From Streptomyces violens (GTDB lineage Bacteria; Actinomycetota; Actinomycetes; Streptomycetales; Streptomycetaceae), in assembly GCF_000717745.1 (NCBI RefSeq), contig NZ_JOBH01000020.1:1-64000 (forward strand): a stretch of 64,000 nt of DNA. The letters run 5' to 3'. Below the pieces are notes generated by a model. That model had not been told where the DNA came from and made no database searches. It saw only the letters and a program-made list of their open reading frames with translations. The position numbers and the translations under genes are program-made. Each line of letters begins with the position of its first letter. Within the stretch, counting starts at the first letter, position 1. This document shows positions 9,740 to 19,891 of this stretch, in pieces.

Positions 9740-9800
9740 CGCCCCTTCCCACGACCACCACTACGACTACGACGCCTACGACCAGGAACCGGACGGCCAC

Positions 9801-11225
9801 ATGACCAAGGACGTCATCGCCCTCACCCAGAAGATGCCGGACCCGCTGACCGTGCTCGCGGGCCTGCTCTCCGGCGGCCCCGACAAGCTGGTCGGGACGG
9901 CGGGCGAGGACGCCGTCGTGCAGCTCTGCGACGCCGAGGGCCGCCCCCTCGTCTCCGTCGAGGCCCCGGTCCTCGTACAGGTCGAGGGCGAGGCCGAGCG
10001 GCTGCTCGGGGCCACGCCGCCGCCCGTCCCCTTCTGGTGGACGGAGGCCCGCGCCACCACCGGCGTCGCGGAGGCCGAGCGGCTCGCGGGCACCTTCTCC
10101 GCGCGGCTGGCCTCCCTGTCCGGCGGCTCCGCCTGGCCGCCGGAGGCCGCGCGCTCGCTGGCCGTCGTGGAGACCGACGGAGTGAGCGTCGCGCCCACGC
10201 CCGCGGCCGCCCAGCCCGCCGTCGACGTGCTCACCGACAAGGTCGCCGTCATCATCCAGGACCGCCCGGTGGTCGCCATGACGGCCTGGCTCGCGGACGC
10301 GTTCCGGGCCGCCGCCAACGCCGAACTGGGCCTCCAGATCGTCACCAACCCGGGCGCCACTCTCTCCCCCGCCGTACGCAACAGCCTCCCCGGCTGGCCG
10401 TCCCGCTGGGTCGTGCAGGACGAACGGGACGGCTACTACGACGGGCTGTCCGGCGCCGTACTCCGCTTCCAGAACGGCCTGTTCGCCCCGATCGAGGGAC
10501 CGGGCGCCACCCCGGCGGACGCCCGTACTCCCCTCGCCGCCACCTTCCAGGAGGTCACCGACACCGGCGAACGCCAGCTGGCCGTCTCCTTCCGTACCGT
10601 CCACCCCGCCGACGACCGCCTCGTGCTCGGCGGCGCCCTGGAATCGGTGTGGCGCGAGCTCACCGGCGAACCCCCGGCCGGCTGGGGCACCGCCGAACCC
10701 GCCAACCTCCCCTGGTCGCTGCGCGGCCTCACCGACCTGGCCCACGACCGCGCCCCCGACCCGACCTGGCTCGTGGTCGTCGGCAGCCCGGCCCGCCCCG
10801 GCCTGGCCACGGTCCGCATCAACCGCACCACGGCCGGCATCGAGGAGGACATCACCCTCGCCTTCGGCTACGGCCCCGACGAGGACCTGCCGCTGGACGC
10901 CCTCCCGCGCGCGGCAGAGGTACTGGCCACCCGCCACCACCTCCAGTCCATGCTGGTCCAGCTCCGCAAGGCCCGCCGCGACCTGGCCGTCCCGCCCCGC
11001 TTCGAGGGCCCCGGCGTCCCCCTGGCCTTCGTCCTCGGGGCCGAAGAGGTCCGCGAAATGCCCGGCGACCGAGCCCGCAACACCCCCCTCTCCGAGCCCC
11101 CCGTCCAGCTCGGCCCGAAGACCCGCCCGGCCCTCTACTACCCCCTCCCCGGCGACCCGTCCGACCTCTCGGGCTGGCAGGACTTCGAACGGCTGATGCG
11201 GCATCTGAAGGGCGTCACACCTTGA
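9801..11225 (+). CDS. DUF6177-like protein of the Streptomyces T7SS locus
   Basis: A 474-residue soluble protein with no membrane segment or signal peptide. I place it tentatively in the DUF6177 group that follows eccC in Streptomyces ESX-like loci. Sequence marks include a short N-terminal region with TQKMPDPLT, a central VVQDERDGYYDG segment and an FHRT/TVHP region. No catalytic motif was recognised. Upstream, from about 9741, the same frame stays open and spells an unusual His/Asp/Tyr-rich stretch but lacks a start codon, so ATG 9801 is used. The last 11 bp overlap the 3' end of the convergent sigma factor gene, leaving no room for a terminator between them. Confidence 0.75.
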   Translation: MTKDVIALTQKMPDPLTVLAGLLSGGPDKLVGTAGEDAVVQLCDAEGRPLVSVEAPVLVQVEGEAERLLGATPPPVPFWWTEARATTGVAEAERLAGTFSARLASLSGGSAWPPEAARSLAVVETDGVSVAPTPAAAQPAVDVLTDKVAVIIQDRPVVAMTAWLADAFRAAANAELGLQIVTNPGATLSPAVRNSLPGWPSRWVVQDERDGYYDGLSGAVLRFQNGLFAPIEGPGATPADARTPLAATFQEVTDTGERQLAVSFRTVHPADDRLVLGGALESVWRELTGEPPAGWGTAEPANLPWSLRGLTDLAHDRAPDPTWLVVVGSPARPGLATVRINRTTAGIEEDITLAFGYGPDEDLPLDALPRAAEVLATRHHLQSMLVQLRKARRDLAVPPRFEGPGVPLAFVLGAEEVREMPGDRARNTPLSEPPVQLGPKTRPALYYPLPGDPSDLSGWQDFERLMRHLKGVTP

Positions 11226-12129
11226 TCGCCGCGAGCTTCTCCGGGTTGCGGACACAGTAGATGGCCGTCACGACACCACCGCGGATCTCGATCGAGGTCA
11301 CCTGATCGAGTTTGCCGTCGATGAGCACCACGACCGATTGCATCCCGTTGTAGGCACCGACGCGCACGTCGAGTTCGCCCAGGCGGGCGCCCTTGGCCAG
11401 CAGCCCGAGCAGCAGCCTGGCCACCTTGTCGGGCCCGACCACCGGGCGCCGCACCGCGTTCACGACCCCGCCGCCGTCGGACAGGAACACCACATCGGGC
11501 GCGAGCAGGTCCATGAGGCCCTGTACGTCCCCGGTAGCGGCCGCCGCCAGGAACCGCTCGGCGATCGGCTGGGCCTCGGCGGGAGAGGCGACCGCGGTGT
11601 GCCGCCTCGCCCGCACGCTGCTGCGGGCCCGCTGATTCAACTGCCGCACCGCCGCCTCGGACTTGCCCACCGCCGCAGCGATCTCCGCGTACTCGAACCC
11701 GAACACCTCACGCAACACGAACACCGCACGCTGACTGGGCGTCAGCGCCTCCAGGACCAGCAGCATCGCGGTGGTCACGGCCTCACCGGTGAGTACATGG
11801 TCGATGCCGTCCGGTGCGTCGCCGACGGCGTCGGTCATCAGCGGCTCGGGCAGCCACGGCCCCACGTACTGCTCCCGGCGGCGTACGGCCGACCGCAGCA
11901 CGCCGAGCGCCTGCCGGGTCACGATCTGCGCCAGATAGGCCCGCGCGTTCTCCACCGAGGCGCGGTCCACCGACCGCCACCGCAGGTAGCTGTCCTGCAA
12001 CACGTCCTCGGCGTCGGCCACGGACCCGAGGATCTCGTAGGCGATGGAGAACAGCAGGGGCCGGTGCTTCGTGAACTCGTCCGCAGGGTCCGGCTGTTCG
12101 GTGGCCGCTTGATCCATCCGTTCGGTCAC
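11215..12129 (-). CDS. ECF41-family RNA polymerase sigma factor (SigJ-like) with SnoaL-like C-terminal domain
   Basis: A 304-residue protein. Sigma region 2 appears at the N-terminus (FSIAYEILGSVADAEDVLQ) and region 4 at about residues 130-170 (SQRAVFVLREVFGFEYAEIA). The remaining 120 residues form a SnoaL/NTF2-like domain, which in ECF41 factors contacts the sigma core and controls activity in place of a separate anti-sigma factor. The GTG start overlaps the stop of the upstream flavoprotein gene by 4 bp, so translation is coupled. Pairing with an oxidoreductase or carboxymuconolactone decarboxylase-like gene is the ECF41 hallmark. A close match to the family promoter lies before the partner gene, indicating autoregulation. 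Confidence 0.9.
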   Translation of the reverse strand: MTERMDQAATEQPDPADEFTKHRPLLFSIAYEILGSVADAEDVLQDSYLRWRSVDRASVENARAYLAQIVTRQALGVLRSAVRRREQYVGPWLPEPLMTDAVGDAPDGIDHVLTGEAVTTAMLLVLEALTPSQRAVFVLREVFGFEYAEIAAAVGKSEAAVRQLNQRARSSVRARRHTAVASPAEAQPIAERFLAAAATGDVQGLMDLLAPDVVFLSDGGGVVNAVRRPVVGPDKVARLLLGLLAKGARLGELDVRVGAYNGMQSVVVLIDGKLDQVTSIEIRGGVVTAIYCVRNPEKLAAIKV

Positions 12130-13202
12130 TTCGGGCCTCGCAGCCAGGCGTACGTGGCGGTCCGGGCGCCGTACTTCGCGTAGCGGCAGATCCGCTCCTT
12201 GACCACGCTCGCGGTACGCCCGGCGAGGTAGAACCGCCGTACGGTGTCGTCCCTGCGGCTGGCCTGCAGTACCCCATCGCGCCGGCCCAAGCTCAACGCC
12301 TGCCCGACGTACCCCATGGAGTAAGGCTCGGGCTCACGACCTTGCATCACCCGCGCCAGCGTATCCGCCGCGTGTGCACCCTGCGGCAGTGCCGTCGCGC
12401 AGGCCGCCCGAGCCCCGGGAACCGCCGCACAGTCACCGACAACGAAGATCCGCGGATCGCTCACACTCCGCAAATACTCATCGACCACCGCCCGCCCGTC
12501 CCCCTCCACCTCGAGCCCACTGCGAGCGGCCAGGTCGGGCACGCTCCCGATGACCGCCCACAGCGTGAGGTCGGAGGCAACCGACGACCCCGACCGCAGA
12601 CGCACCTCCCCGGGATCGATCCGCTCGACGGAGTCCTCAACGACCTCCACGCCCAAGCGATCGAGGCCGGCGCGCACACGCTCCCGCGCCCCCGCCGACA
12701 GACTCGCGGCGATCGTCGGCCCCACGATCCGCACGCGGAGGTCGGGCCGGCCGTAGGCGATCTCGGCTGCGGTCTCGATCCCCGTCAGCCCGCCCCCGAT
12801 GACGGTGACCACCTTCCCCCTGGCCAGCCCGGCCAGCGCGCCCCGAGCCTCCTCCGCCCCCTCCCAGGTCCCCACCGCGACGGTCCCCGGCAGCGGCGCG
12901 ACCGTACTGCCCACCGCAAGCACCAGATGGTCGAAGTCGACACTCCCCCCGTCGTCGAGAGTGACCTGCCCGTCGCCGATCTTGTCGACGACGCCCACCC
13001 GCACGTCGACCCCTTCCCTCAGCATCGACGCCAACGGGGTCGCCGCGACCCCGGTCCCGGCAACCTGCTCATGCAGCCGCACCCGCTCCACAAACTCCGG
13101 CCGGGGATTGACCACCGTAATCTCCGCAGCCTTCACCTTCCCGGCCACCCGATTGGCCGCAAGCACCCCCGCGTACCCGGCCCCCACCACCACGACCCTC
13201 AT
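12126..13202 (-). CDS. NAD(P)/FAD-dependent oxidoreductase, ECF41 partner (NDH-2-like)
   Basis: A 358-residue flavoprotein. It has an N-terminal FAD-binding Rossmann motif, VGAGYAGVLAANR, at about residues 6-18, an NAD(P)-binding motif IGGGLTGIETAAE at about 155-167, and a second FAD motif, IFVVGDCAAV, near 270. This is the layout of type II NADH dehydrogenases and related FAD-dependent disulfide-type reductases. The chosen ATG follows GGAGG by 5-6 bases. It is the first gene of a two-gene unit with the ECF41 sigma factor (4-bp GTGA overlap) and is probably that factor's main target. The substrate is unknown. Confidence 0.88.
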   Translation of the reverse strand: MRVVVVGAGYAGVLAANRVAGKVKAAEITVVNPRPEFVERVRLHEQVAGTGVAATPLASMLREGVDVRVGVVDKIGDGQVTLDDGGSVDFDHLVLAVGSTVAPLPGTVAVGTWEGAEEARGALAGLARGKVVTVIGGGLTGIETAAEIAYGRPDLRVRIVGPTIAASLSAGARERVRAGLDRLGVEVVEDSVERIDPGEVRLRSGSSVASDLTLWAVIGSVPDLAARSGLEVEGDGRAVVDEYLRSVSDPRIFVVGDCAAVPGARAACATALPQGAHAADTLARVMQGREPEPYSMGYVGQALSLGRRDGVLQASRRDDTVRRFYLAGRTASVVKERICRYAKYGARTATYAWLRGPK

Positions 13203-13237
13203 GTGCACCTCCTGTTGCGGAATCAGTCCACACACGG

Positions 13238-13264
13238 GATGCGGCTCAGCTCGCGCTTGTGACG
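13238..13264 (-). promoter_or_regulatory. Candidate ECF41-type promoter before the flavoprotein/sigma operon
   Basis: On the minus strand, CGTCACA is followed after 16 bases by CATC. The published ECF41 consensus is TGTCACA, 16 bases, CGTC, so there is one mismatch in each box with exact spacing. It ends 36 bp before the flavoprotein ATG, right for a short leader. Autoregulation is the expected behaviour of this family. Confidence 0.6.
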
Positions 13265-13274
13265 GGCATGCCGA

Positions 13275-13302
13275 GTGACCTGCATCACTCCCGACAGGTC
13301 AC
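13275..13302. promoter_or_regulatory. Inverted repeat GTGACCTG-12-CAGGTCAC in the divergent intergenic region
   Basis: A perfect 8-bp inverted repeat with a 12-bp spacer lies between the ECF41 operon promoter and the LuxR-family gene at 13426. Arm length and spacing fit a dimeric regulator. It could control either direction; no protein can be assigned from sequence. Confidence 0.45.
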
Positions 13303-13425
13303 ATGGAGGCCGTCCTCTCGGCCGGGTCGCCTTCCCCCGTTCGCCCTCGAGGGCCGCCGCGAGCGGCGTAGCTTGGGCAGTCCTGGCCGGCTGGTAGGGG
13401 CGGTCGCGAAACCCTGCGGGGCGAT

Positions 13426-15720
13426 ATGGCACAGGCTTTCAGCCGGCGTAGAGGTGAACTCCCTGCTGAGGTGACCGGCTTCGTCGGACGCGAGAATGAA
13501 CTCGCCCGCGTACGGGAGATGTTGGTCGACGCACGGTTGGTGACGCTCACGGGCCCCGGTGGCGTGGGCAAGACGCGGATCGCGTTGCGCGCCGCGGCCG
13601 CCGCCGAGGGAGACTTCCCCGACGGTCTGTGCCTGGCCGAGCTGACCGCCCTGCGCGACCCGGAACTGCTCCCGCACACCCTCTGTACGCTCCTGGGTCT
13701 GCCGAGCCAGACGGCCGAAGCGCCACTGGACCTCATCATCGACCACCTCCAGAGCCGCCGCAGGCTGATCATTCTGGACACGTGCGAGCACCTGGTCGAC
13801 GCCTGCGCGATGTTCGCGGACGTGGTGCTCGGCGAGGCGCCCGGCGTGACCGTGCTCGCCACCAGCCGGCAGCCGCTGGACGTGCCCGGCGAGCACACTT
13901 TCCCCGTACCGGCGCTCCCTCTCGACGCGGCCGTCGAGCTGTTCGTACAACGCGCCGCGGTCGTGGCGCCCGGCTTCGCCGTCACCGACGCCAACCGCTG
14001 CGAGATCGAGGCGCTGTGCCGGCGCCTGGACGGCATTCCCCTCGCGATCGAGCTGGCGACCGTACGGCTGCGCGCGCTCAGCCTGGGCCAGCTGGTCGCC
14101 CTGCTGGAGGACCGCTTCCGGGTGCTGACGGGTGGCCGGCGCTCCGCCCTGCCGCGCCACCAGACGCTCCGTACGGCCATCGACTGGAGCCACGACCTGT
14201 GTACATATGCCGAACGGCTCCTGTGGGCGCGGCTGTCGGTCTTCGCGGGCTCCTTCGACCTGCCCGCCGTGGAGCGGGTCTGCGCGGGCGGCGCGCTGCC
14301 CGCCGACTGTGTGGTCGAGACGCTGATCGGCCTGGTCGACAAGTCCGTGGTGGTCCGGATCGACGAGCCCGACCAGGAGGATCCCCGTTACCGGCTGCTC
14401 GACACGCTCCGCGAGTACGGCGCCGACCGGCTCCCGGAGCGGGGCGAGGAGGGCGCCTGCCGCAAGCGGCACCTGGACCACTACCGCGCACTGGCCGAGC
14501 GCCTGGAGGACTACTGGTGCACCAGTGACCAGGTCGAGCTGTTCCGGACGGTGGACCGCGAGCATGCCAACATACGGGCCGCGCTCGAATTCGCCTGCCT
14601 GCGGCCGGGAGCCGAACGGGAGGCGCTGGCCTTCGCGATCGCGCTCGGACACTACTGGTGCTTCGGATCGTATTTCAGCGAGGGGCGCCGTTTGCTGATC
14701 CGGTGCCTGGGGCAGGTGCCCGAGCCGGTGGCGGAACGGGCGGACGGGCTGAGCCTGCTGTGCTATTACGCCCTCCGCCAGGCCGACCCGGAAGCGGCGC
14801 TGGTCGCAATCCAGGAGTCCCGTGCCGTCGCCGAGCGGCTCGGCGACGAATGCCGGCTGGCCTGCGCCGCCCGGTACCTGGGATGGCACGGCCTGATCAC
14901 GGGGGAAGTGGCCGGCGCCGTCGCCCATTACGAGGAGGCCCGCGAGCGGTACCAGCGCCTCGGCGACCGTCCTGGTCTGACGCAGGCCCTGACGGAGTAC
15001 GGCATCCTGCACGCCATCGGCGGGGACCCCAAGAGGGCGCTGACGCTCGCCGACGAGACCCTGGACCTCCTCGCCGGGCAACCGGGCGAGTGCTGGCTCC
15101 GCGGCTATGCGTTCATCACTCAGGGCCTCGCGTACTGGCGCGGCGAGGACATCGCGGCGGCCTCTCCCGTCATGCGGGCGGCGGTCCGGCAGAAGTACCG
15201 GATGGGGGACAAGGACGGGGTGATCGCCTGCCTGGCCATCCTGACCTGGCTCGCCGCCGCTCAGGGGCGGCACGCCCGCGCGGCCTGGCTGACAGGGGCG
15301 GCCGAGGCAATGGGGGAGGATCTGGCGGCCTGCCTGATCCGGTCACCGAACCTGACCGGCGCCTACGACCAGGCGCGGGCCGAGGCCCACCAGGTGCTGG
15401 GCGCGGCCTGCTTCGAGCGGCTGCACCGCCGCGGCGCCGAGCTGCCCGTACGGGAGGCCGTCGACCTGGCCGAGACGGACGCCGACAGCCTGGACGCGCG
15501 GGCCCTCCGCGCTGCCGAGCCACGCCCGGCCGACGGACTGACCCGCCGCGAACGCGAGGTCGCGGACCTCGTGGGGAAGGGCCTGTCCAACCGGGAGATC
15601 GCCGAGCACCTAGTCATCTCCAAACGCACCGCCGACGCCCACCTGGAACACATCCTCGGCAAACTCGGCTGCTCCTCCCGAGCAGAAATCGCCCCGACAC
15701 TCGCGAGCGACCACACCTAG
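13426..15720 (+). CDS. AfsR/LuxR-like STAND ATPase regulator, copy A
   Basis: A 764-residue transcription regulator. An NB-ARC/AAA-type ATPase occupies roughly the first 330 residues, with Walker A GPGGVGKT at about 43-50 and Walker B LIILDTCEHL near 110. A helical, TPR-like middle follows, and a LuxR-type helix-turn-helix lies at about 705-758 (LTRREREVADLV...LSNREIAEHL). Such proteins are ATP-dependent switches that often govern secondary metabolism. It has the same length and nearly the same sequence as the gene at 15974-18268, which lies convergent to it. Homology also extends about 90 bp upstream of both starts, so the promoter was copied too. No neighbour suggests a specific ligand or target. 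Confidence 0.88.
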   Translation: MAQAFSRRRGELPAEVTGFVGRENELARVREMLVDARLVTLTGPGGVGKTRIALRAAAAAEGDFPDGLCLAELTALRDPELLPHTLCTLLGLPSQTAEAPLDLIIDHLQSRRRLIILDTCEHLVDACAMFADVVLGEAPGVTVLATSRQPLDVPGEHTFPVPALPLDAAVELFVQRAAVVAPGFAVTDANRCEIEALCRRLDGIPLAIELATVRLRALSLGQLVALLEDRFRVLTGGRRSALPRHQTLRTAIDWSHDLCTYAERLLWARLSVFAGSFDLPAVERVCAGGALPADCVVETLIGLVDKSVVVRIDEPDQEDPRYRLLDTLREYGADRLPERGEEGACRKRHLDHYRALAERLEDYWCTSDQVELFRTVDREHANIRAALEFACLRPGAEREALAFAIALGHYWCFGSYFSEGRRLLIRCLGQVPEPVAERADGLSLLCYYALRQADPEAALVAIQESRAVAERLGDECRLACAARYLGWHGLITGEVAGAVAHYEEARERYQRLGDRPGLTQALTEYGILHAIGGDPKRALTLADETLDLLAGQPGECWLRGYAFITQGLAYWRGEDIAAASPVMRAAVRQKYRMGDKDGVIACLAILTWLAAAQGRHARAAWLTGAAEAMGEDLAACLIRSPNLTGAYDQARAEAHQVLGAACFERLHRRGAELPVREAVDLAETDADSLDARALRAAEPRPADGLTRREREVADLVGKGLSNREIAEHLVISKRTADAHLEHILGKLGCSSRAEIAPTLASDHT

Positions 15721-15763
15721 AAGACCGATGAAGCTGCGGCGCTGCTCCGGCCTGGAACCAAAA

Positions 15764-15832
15764 GCTGCCTGCCCCGCTCCACCGCGGGTCGGACGGCCTT
15801 TTGCTCACGTGGATCAGACGTTGAAGCGGAAC
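15764..15832 (-). repeat. Direct repeat R1: detached copy of the ychF 3' end and terminator
   Basis: This stretch matches the end of ychF and its terminator at 18754-18821 in the same orientation. The last 22 bases, including the ychF stop codon, are identical, and about 60 of 69 positions match overall by hand alignment. Matching stops abruptly beyond 15832. It lies 43 bp after the stop of LuxR copy A and marks one edge of a segment containing LuxR copy B and a broken NUDIX gene. Confidence 0.85.
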
Positions 15833-15973
15833 GTTTGGTGGCCGATCCCGACCTGCGGCGGAGGGCCGCCTGCGCTGCTGACCTGCACTTTCGTGGTTGA
15901 CGTGCGACGGGGCGCGACGGCCGATTACGGACGTCTTGCGGACTGGTGCGGGGTGGTCCACGTGCTCGGCCAG

Positions 15974-18268
15974 CTAGTTGTGGCCGTCGCCGAGGGCTGG
16001 GGCGATCTCCGAGCGGGAGCTGCAGCCGAGCTTGCCCAGGATGTGTTCCAGGTGGGCGTCGACGGTGCGCTTGGAGATGACGAGCCGCTCGGCGATCTCG
16101 CGGTTGGACAGCCCCTCCCTCACGAGGGCCGCGACCTCGCGCTCCCGCCGCGTCAGCCCCTGGGCCGGGGGCGGGTCGGCATCGCAGAACGCCCCCGCGT
16201 CCGGGCGCTCGGCGTCCGCCTCTGCGAGGTCGACGGCCTCCCGTACGGACAGCTCGGCGCCGCGACGGCGCAGCCGCTCAAAGGATGCCTCGCCCAGCTC
16301 CTTGGCGGCCTCGGCCCGCGCGCGGTCGTAGGCGCTGGTCAGGCTCGGGATCCTGAGCAAGGTGGCAGGTACGTCCTCGCCCAGCTCTTCGGCCGTCCCC
16401 ACCAGCCAGGCCGCGCGGTCGTACCGTCGCTGACCGGCGGCCAGCCAGGCCAGGGCGGCCAGGCAGGCGACCGTCCCGTCCTTGTCGGCCATCCGGTACT
16501 TGAGCCGGATCGCCTTCCGCATGACCGGCGAGGCCGCCGCGAGATCTCCGCCACGCCAGTACGCGATGCCCTGAGCGACGAACGCATAGCCGCGGAGCCA
16601 GCACTCGCCCGGATGCTCGGCGAGGAGGTCCAGGAGCTCGTCGGTGAGTTTCAGGCCCCGGTGGCGGTCCCCACCGATGGAGTGCATCATGCCGTGCTCC
16701 GCCAGGGCCTGCGTCAGGCCGGAGCGGTCGTCGACACGCCGGAACCGTTCGCGGCCCTCTTCGAAGTAGGCCATGGCAGCGGGCACGTCGCCGCTGATGA
16801 AGCGTTGGTATCCCAGGTAGTGGGCGGAGTAGGCCAGCAGGCGCTCGTCGGCGAGCCGCTCGGCGATGGAACGGGACTCCTGGGCGCCGGCCAGCGCCGG
16901 GCCCCGATCGGCCTGCCGAAGGGCGTCGTAGCACAGCAGGTTCAGCGCCTCCGCCCGCTCTGCCACCGGCTCGGGCACCCGCTCCAGACACCGCGTCAGC
17001 CAGCGGCGTCCCTCGCTGAAATACGATCCGCAGGCCCAGTAATGTCCGCACGCGATCGCGAAGGCCAACGCCTCCCGCTCGGCTTCCGGGCACAGGCAGG
17101 CGTATTCGAGGGCGGCCCGTAGGTTGGCGCGCTCGCGGTCCACCGACCGGAACAGCTCGACCTGTTCGCTGGTGCACCAGCGGTCCTCCAGGCGCTGGGC
17201 CAGCGCGCGGTAGTGGTTCAGGTGCCGCTCCCGGCAAGCGACCTCCTCGCCCAGCTCGGCGAGCCAGTCGGCGCCGTATTCGCGGATCGTGTCGAGCAGA
17301 CGGTAGCGGGGATCCCGCTGGCCGGGGATGTCGATCCGGGTCACCACGGACTTGTCGACCAGGCCGATGAGGGTCTCGACCACTTCGTCGGCTGACAGCG
17401 TGCCGCCCGCACACACCTGCTCCACGGCGGGCAGGTCGAAGGAGCCGGCGAAGACCGACAGTCGCGCCCACAGCAGCCGTTCGATGTCCGTGCACAGCTC
17501 ATGGCTCCAGCCGATGGTCGTGCGCAGCGTCTGGTGGCGTGGCAGTGCGGCGCGCCGCCCGCCGGTCAGCACCCGGAAATGGGCCTCCAGCCGGGTGATC
17601 AGCTGGCCCAGGCTGATCGCCCGCAGCCGTACGGTCGCCAGCTCGATCGCGAGCGGGATGCCGTCCAGGCGCCGGCACAGGGCCTCGATCTCGGGACGGT
17701 TGCCGTCGGTGAGGGTGAAGCCGGGGACCACGGCCATGGCGCGCTGCACAAACAGCTCGACGGCCGTATCCACGGGGAGCGCCGGTACGGGGAAGGTGTG
17801 CTCGCCGGGCACGTCCAGGGGCTGGCGGCTGGTGGCGAGCACGGTCACGCCGGGTGCCTCGCCGAGCACCACGTCCGCGAACATCGCGCAGGCGTCGACC
17901 AGGTGCTCGCAGGTGTCCAGGATCAGCAGCAACCGCTTGCCCTGGAGGTGGTCGATGAGGACGTCCAGCGGGGGGTCGGCCGTCTGGGTCGGCAGGCCCA
18001 GGAGCGTACACAGGGTGTGCGGCAGCAATTCCGGGTCGCGCAAGGCGGTCAGCTCGGCCAGGCACAGGCCGTCGGGGAAGTCCTCCCTGACGGCGGCCGC
18101 AGCGCGCAGCGCCAGCCGCGTCTTGCCGACGCCGCCAGGACCGGTGAGCGTGACCATCCGGGCGTCGTCCAGCATCCTTCCTACGTCGGCGAGTTCCTCG
18201 GTGCGACCGACGAATCCGGTCGTCTCGGCGGGGAGTTCGACTCCGCACCGACCGAAAACCCGTGCCAT
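15974..18268 (-). CDS. AfsR/LuxR-like STAND ATPase regulator, copy B
   Basis: A 764-residue paralogue of the gene at 13426, in inverted orientation so that the two 3' ends face each other across 253 bp. It has Walker A GPGGVGKT near residue 43, the Walker B LLILDTCEHL, a TPR-like middle and a C-terminal LuxR helix-turn-helix (LTRREREVAALV...LSNREIAERL). The ATG matching copy A was chosen over an in-frame start 30 bp upstream because the leader before it aligns with the leader of copy A. Differences are spread along the gene without frameshifts, so both copies appear functional. It lies between direct repeats of the ychF 3' end, which suggests it arrived as a separate insertion. Confidence 0.87.
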   Translation of the reverse strand: MARVFGRCGVELPAETTGFVGRTEELADVGRMLDDARMVTLTGPGGVGKTRLALRAAAAVREDFPDGLCLAELTALRDPELLPHTLCTLLGLPTQTADPPLDVLIDHLQGKRLLLILDTCEHLVDACAMFADVVLGEAPGVTVLATSRQPLDVPGEHTFPVPALPVDTAVELFVQRAMAVVPGFTLTDGNRPEIEALCRRLDGIPLAIELATVRLRAISLGQLITRLEAHFRVLTGGRRAALPRHQTLRTTIGWSHELCTDIERLLWARLSVFAGSFDLPAVEQVCAGGTLSADEVVETLIGLVDKSVVTRIDIPGQRDPRYRLLDTIREYGADWLAELGEEVACRERHLNHYRALAQRLEDRWCTSEQVELFRSVDRERANLRAALEYACLCPEAEREALAFAIACGHYWACGSYFSEGRRWLTRCLERVPEPVAERAEALNLLCYDALRQADRGPALAGAQESRSIAERLADERLLAYSAHYLGYQRFISGDVPAAMAYFEEGRERFRRVDDRSGLTQALAEHGMMHSIGGDRHRGLKLTDELLDLLAEHPGECWLRGYAFVAQGIAYWRGGDLAAASPVMRKAIRLKYRMADKDGTVACLAALAWLAAGQRRYDRAAWLVGTAEELGEDVPATLLRIPSLTSAYDRARAEAAKELGEASFERLRRRGAELSVREAVDLAEADAERPDAGAFCDADPPPAQGLTRREREVAALVREGLSNREIAERLVISKRTVDAHLEHILGKLGCSSRSEIAPALGDGHN

Positions 18269-18518
18269 GTTGCCCCGCCCGGTCTCGTGGCCACCCAACC
18301 CGGCCTGCCAAGGCCACTCACGGTACGCCGGTCACCGCGGCCCGCGCGGGCGAAGAACGAACTCGACTGTGGGAACACCACAACCGGTCGCCTTGGATCT
18401 CGCCGCGGCGGCCGACACCTTCGACGCTGTGACCAGGCTTCGGAGGTTCGGAAGCAGGCAGTCAAGTACCAGGACAGGCGCGTCCGCGCCCACCACCACC
18501 CGAATTACTCAAGGTCGC

Positions 18519-18772
18519 TCAGCCGGTGCTCTTGGTGGCCTCGTCCAGCAGCAGGTACAACAGGCCCACCAGCGAGCCGGGGTTTCATCGAGTCGACCCG
18601 CCAGCCGGTCTCCTCCTCGACCTCTCGGGCGGCATCCTGTTCCGGGCTCTCGTCCGCCTCGATGAGGCCCATGGGAAACTCCCAGCCCCAGGCGGCCATC
18701 AGGCTGCTTCGTTGCTGCGACAGGAGGCCTCGGGCGGTACACGGACCACAAAGGCCGCCCGCCCCGCTCCAC
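18519..18772 (-). pseudogene. NUDIX hydrolase remnant with internal deletion
   Basis: On the minus strand an intact Nudix box is readable (GLIEADE followed by REVEEETGW), preceded by GWEFPM. Just after DSMKP the frame changes, and the sequence continues as GSLVGLLYLLLDEATKSTG then stop. That tail resembles the usual NUDIX C-terminus, so about 50-60 residues seem to have been lost by an out-of-frame deletion. The region before the box also needs at least one frame change. Not functional as it stands. It lies between LuxR copy B and ychF. Confidence 0.7.
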
Positions 18773-18791
18773 CGCAGGTCGGACGGCCTTT
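18750..18791 (-). terminator. ychF terminator hairpin
   Basis: On the minus strand AAAGGCCG begins a stem that closes with CGGCCTTT about 25 bases later, starting 12 bp past the ychF stop. A U-rich tail is weak, as usual in Streptomyces. A diverged copy lies in repeat R1. Confidence 0.65.
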
Positions 18792-18802
18792 CGCTGGGCG
18801 GA

Positions 18803-18821
<19 letters not shown>
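18754..18821 (-). repeat. Direct repeat R2: ychF 3' end plus terminator (intact copy)
   Basis: This is the in-place partner of R1 at 15764-15832, comprising the last codons of ychF, its stop and the terminator hairpin. R1 and R2 are direct repeats that bracket about 2.9 kb. Confidence 0.85.

Positions 18822-19891
<1,070 letters not shown>

Noticed and set aside
15614..15961. Minus-strand frame of 115 codons between the two LuxR genes
   Set aside because: No motif, poor composition; the space is better explained by the ychF-end repeat.
15833..18753. Integrated mobile element with integrase
   Set aside because: Direct repeats flank the segment, but no integrase, transposase or phage gene is inside, so only the footprint is reported.
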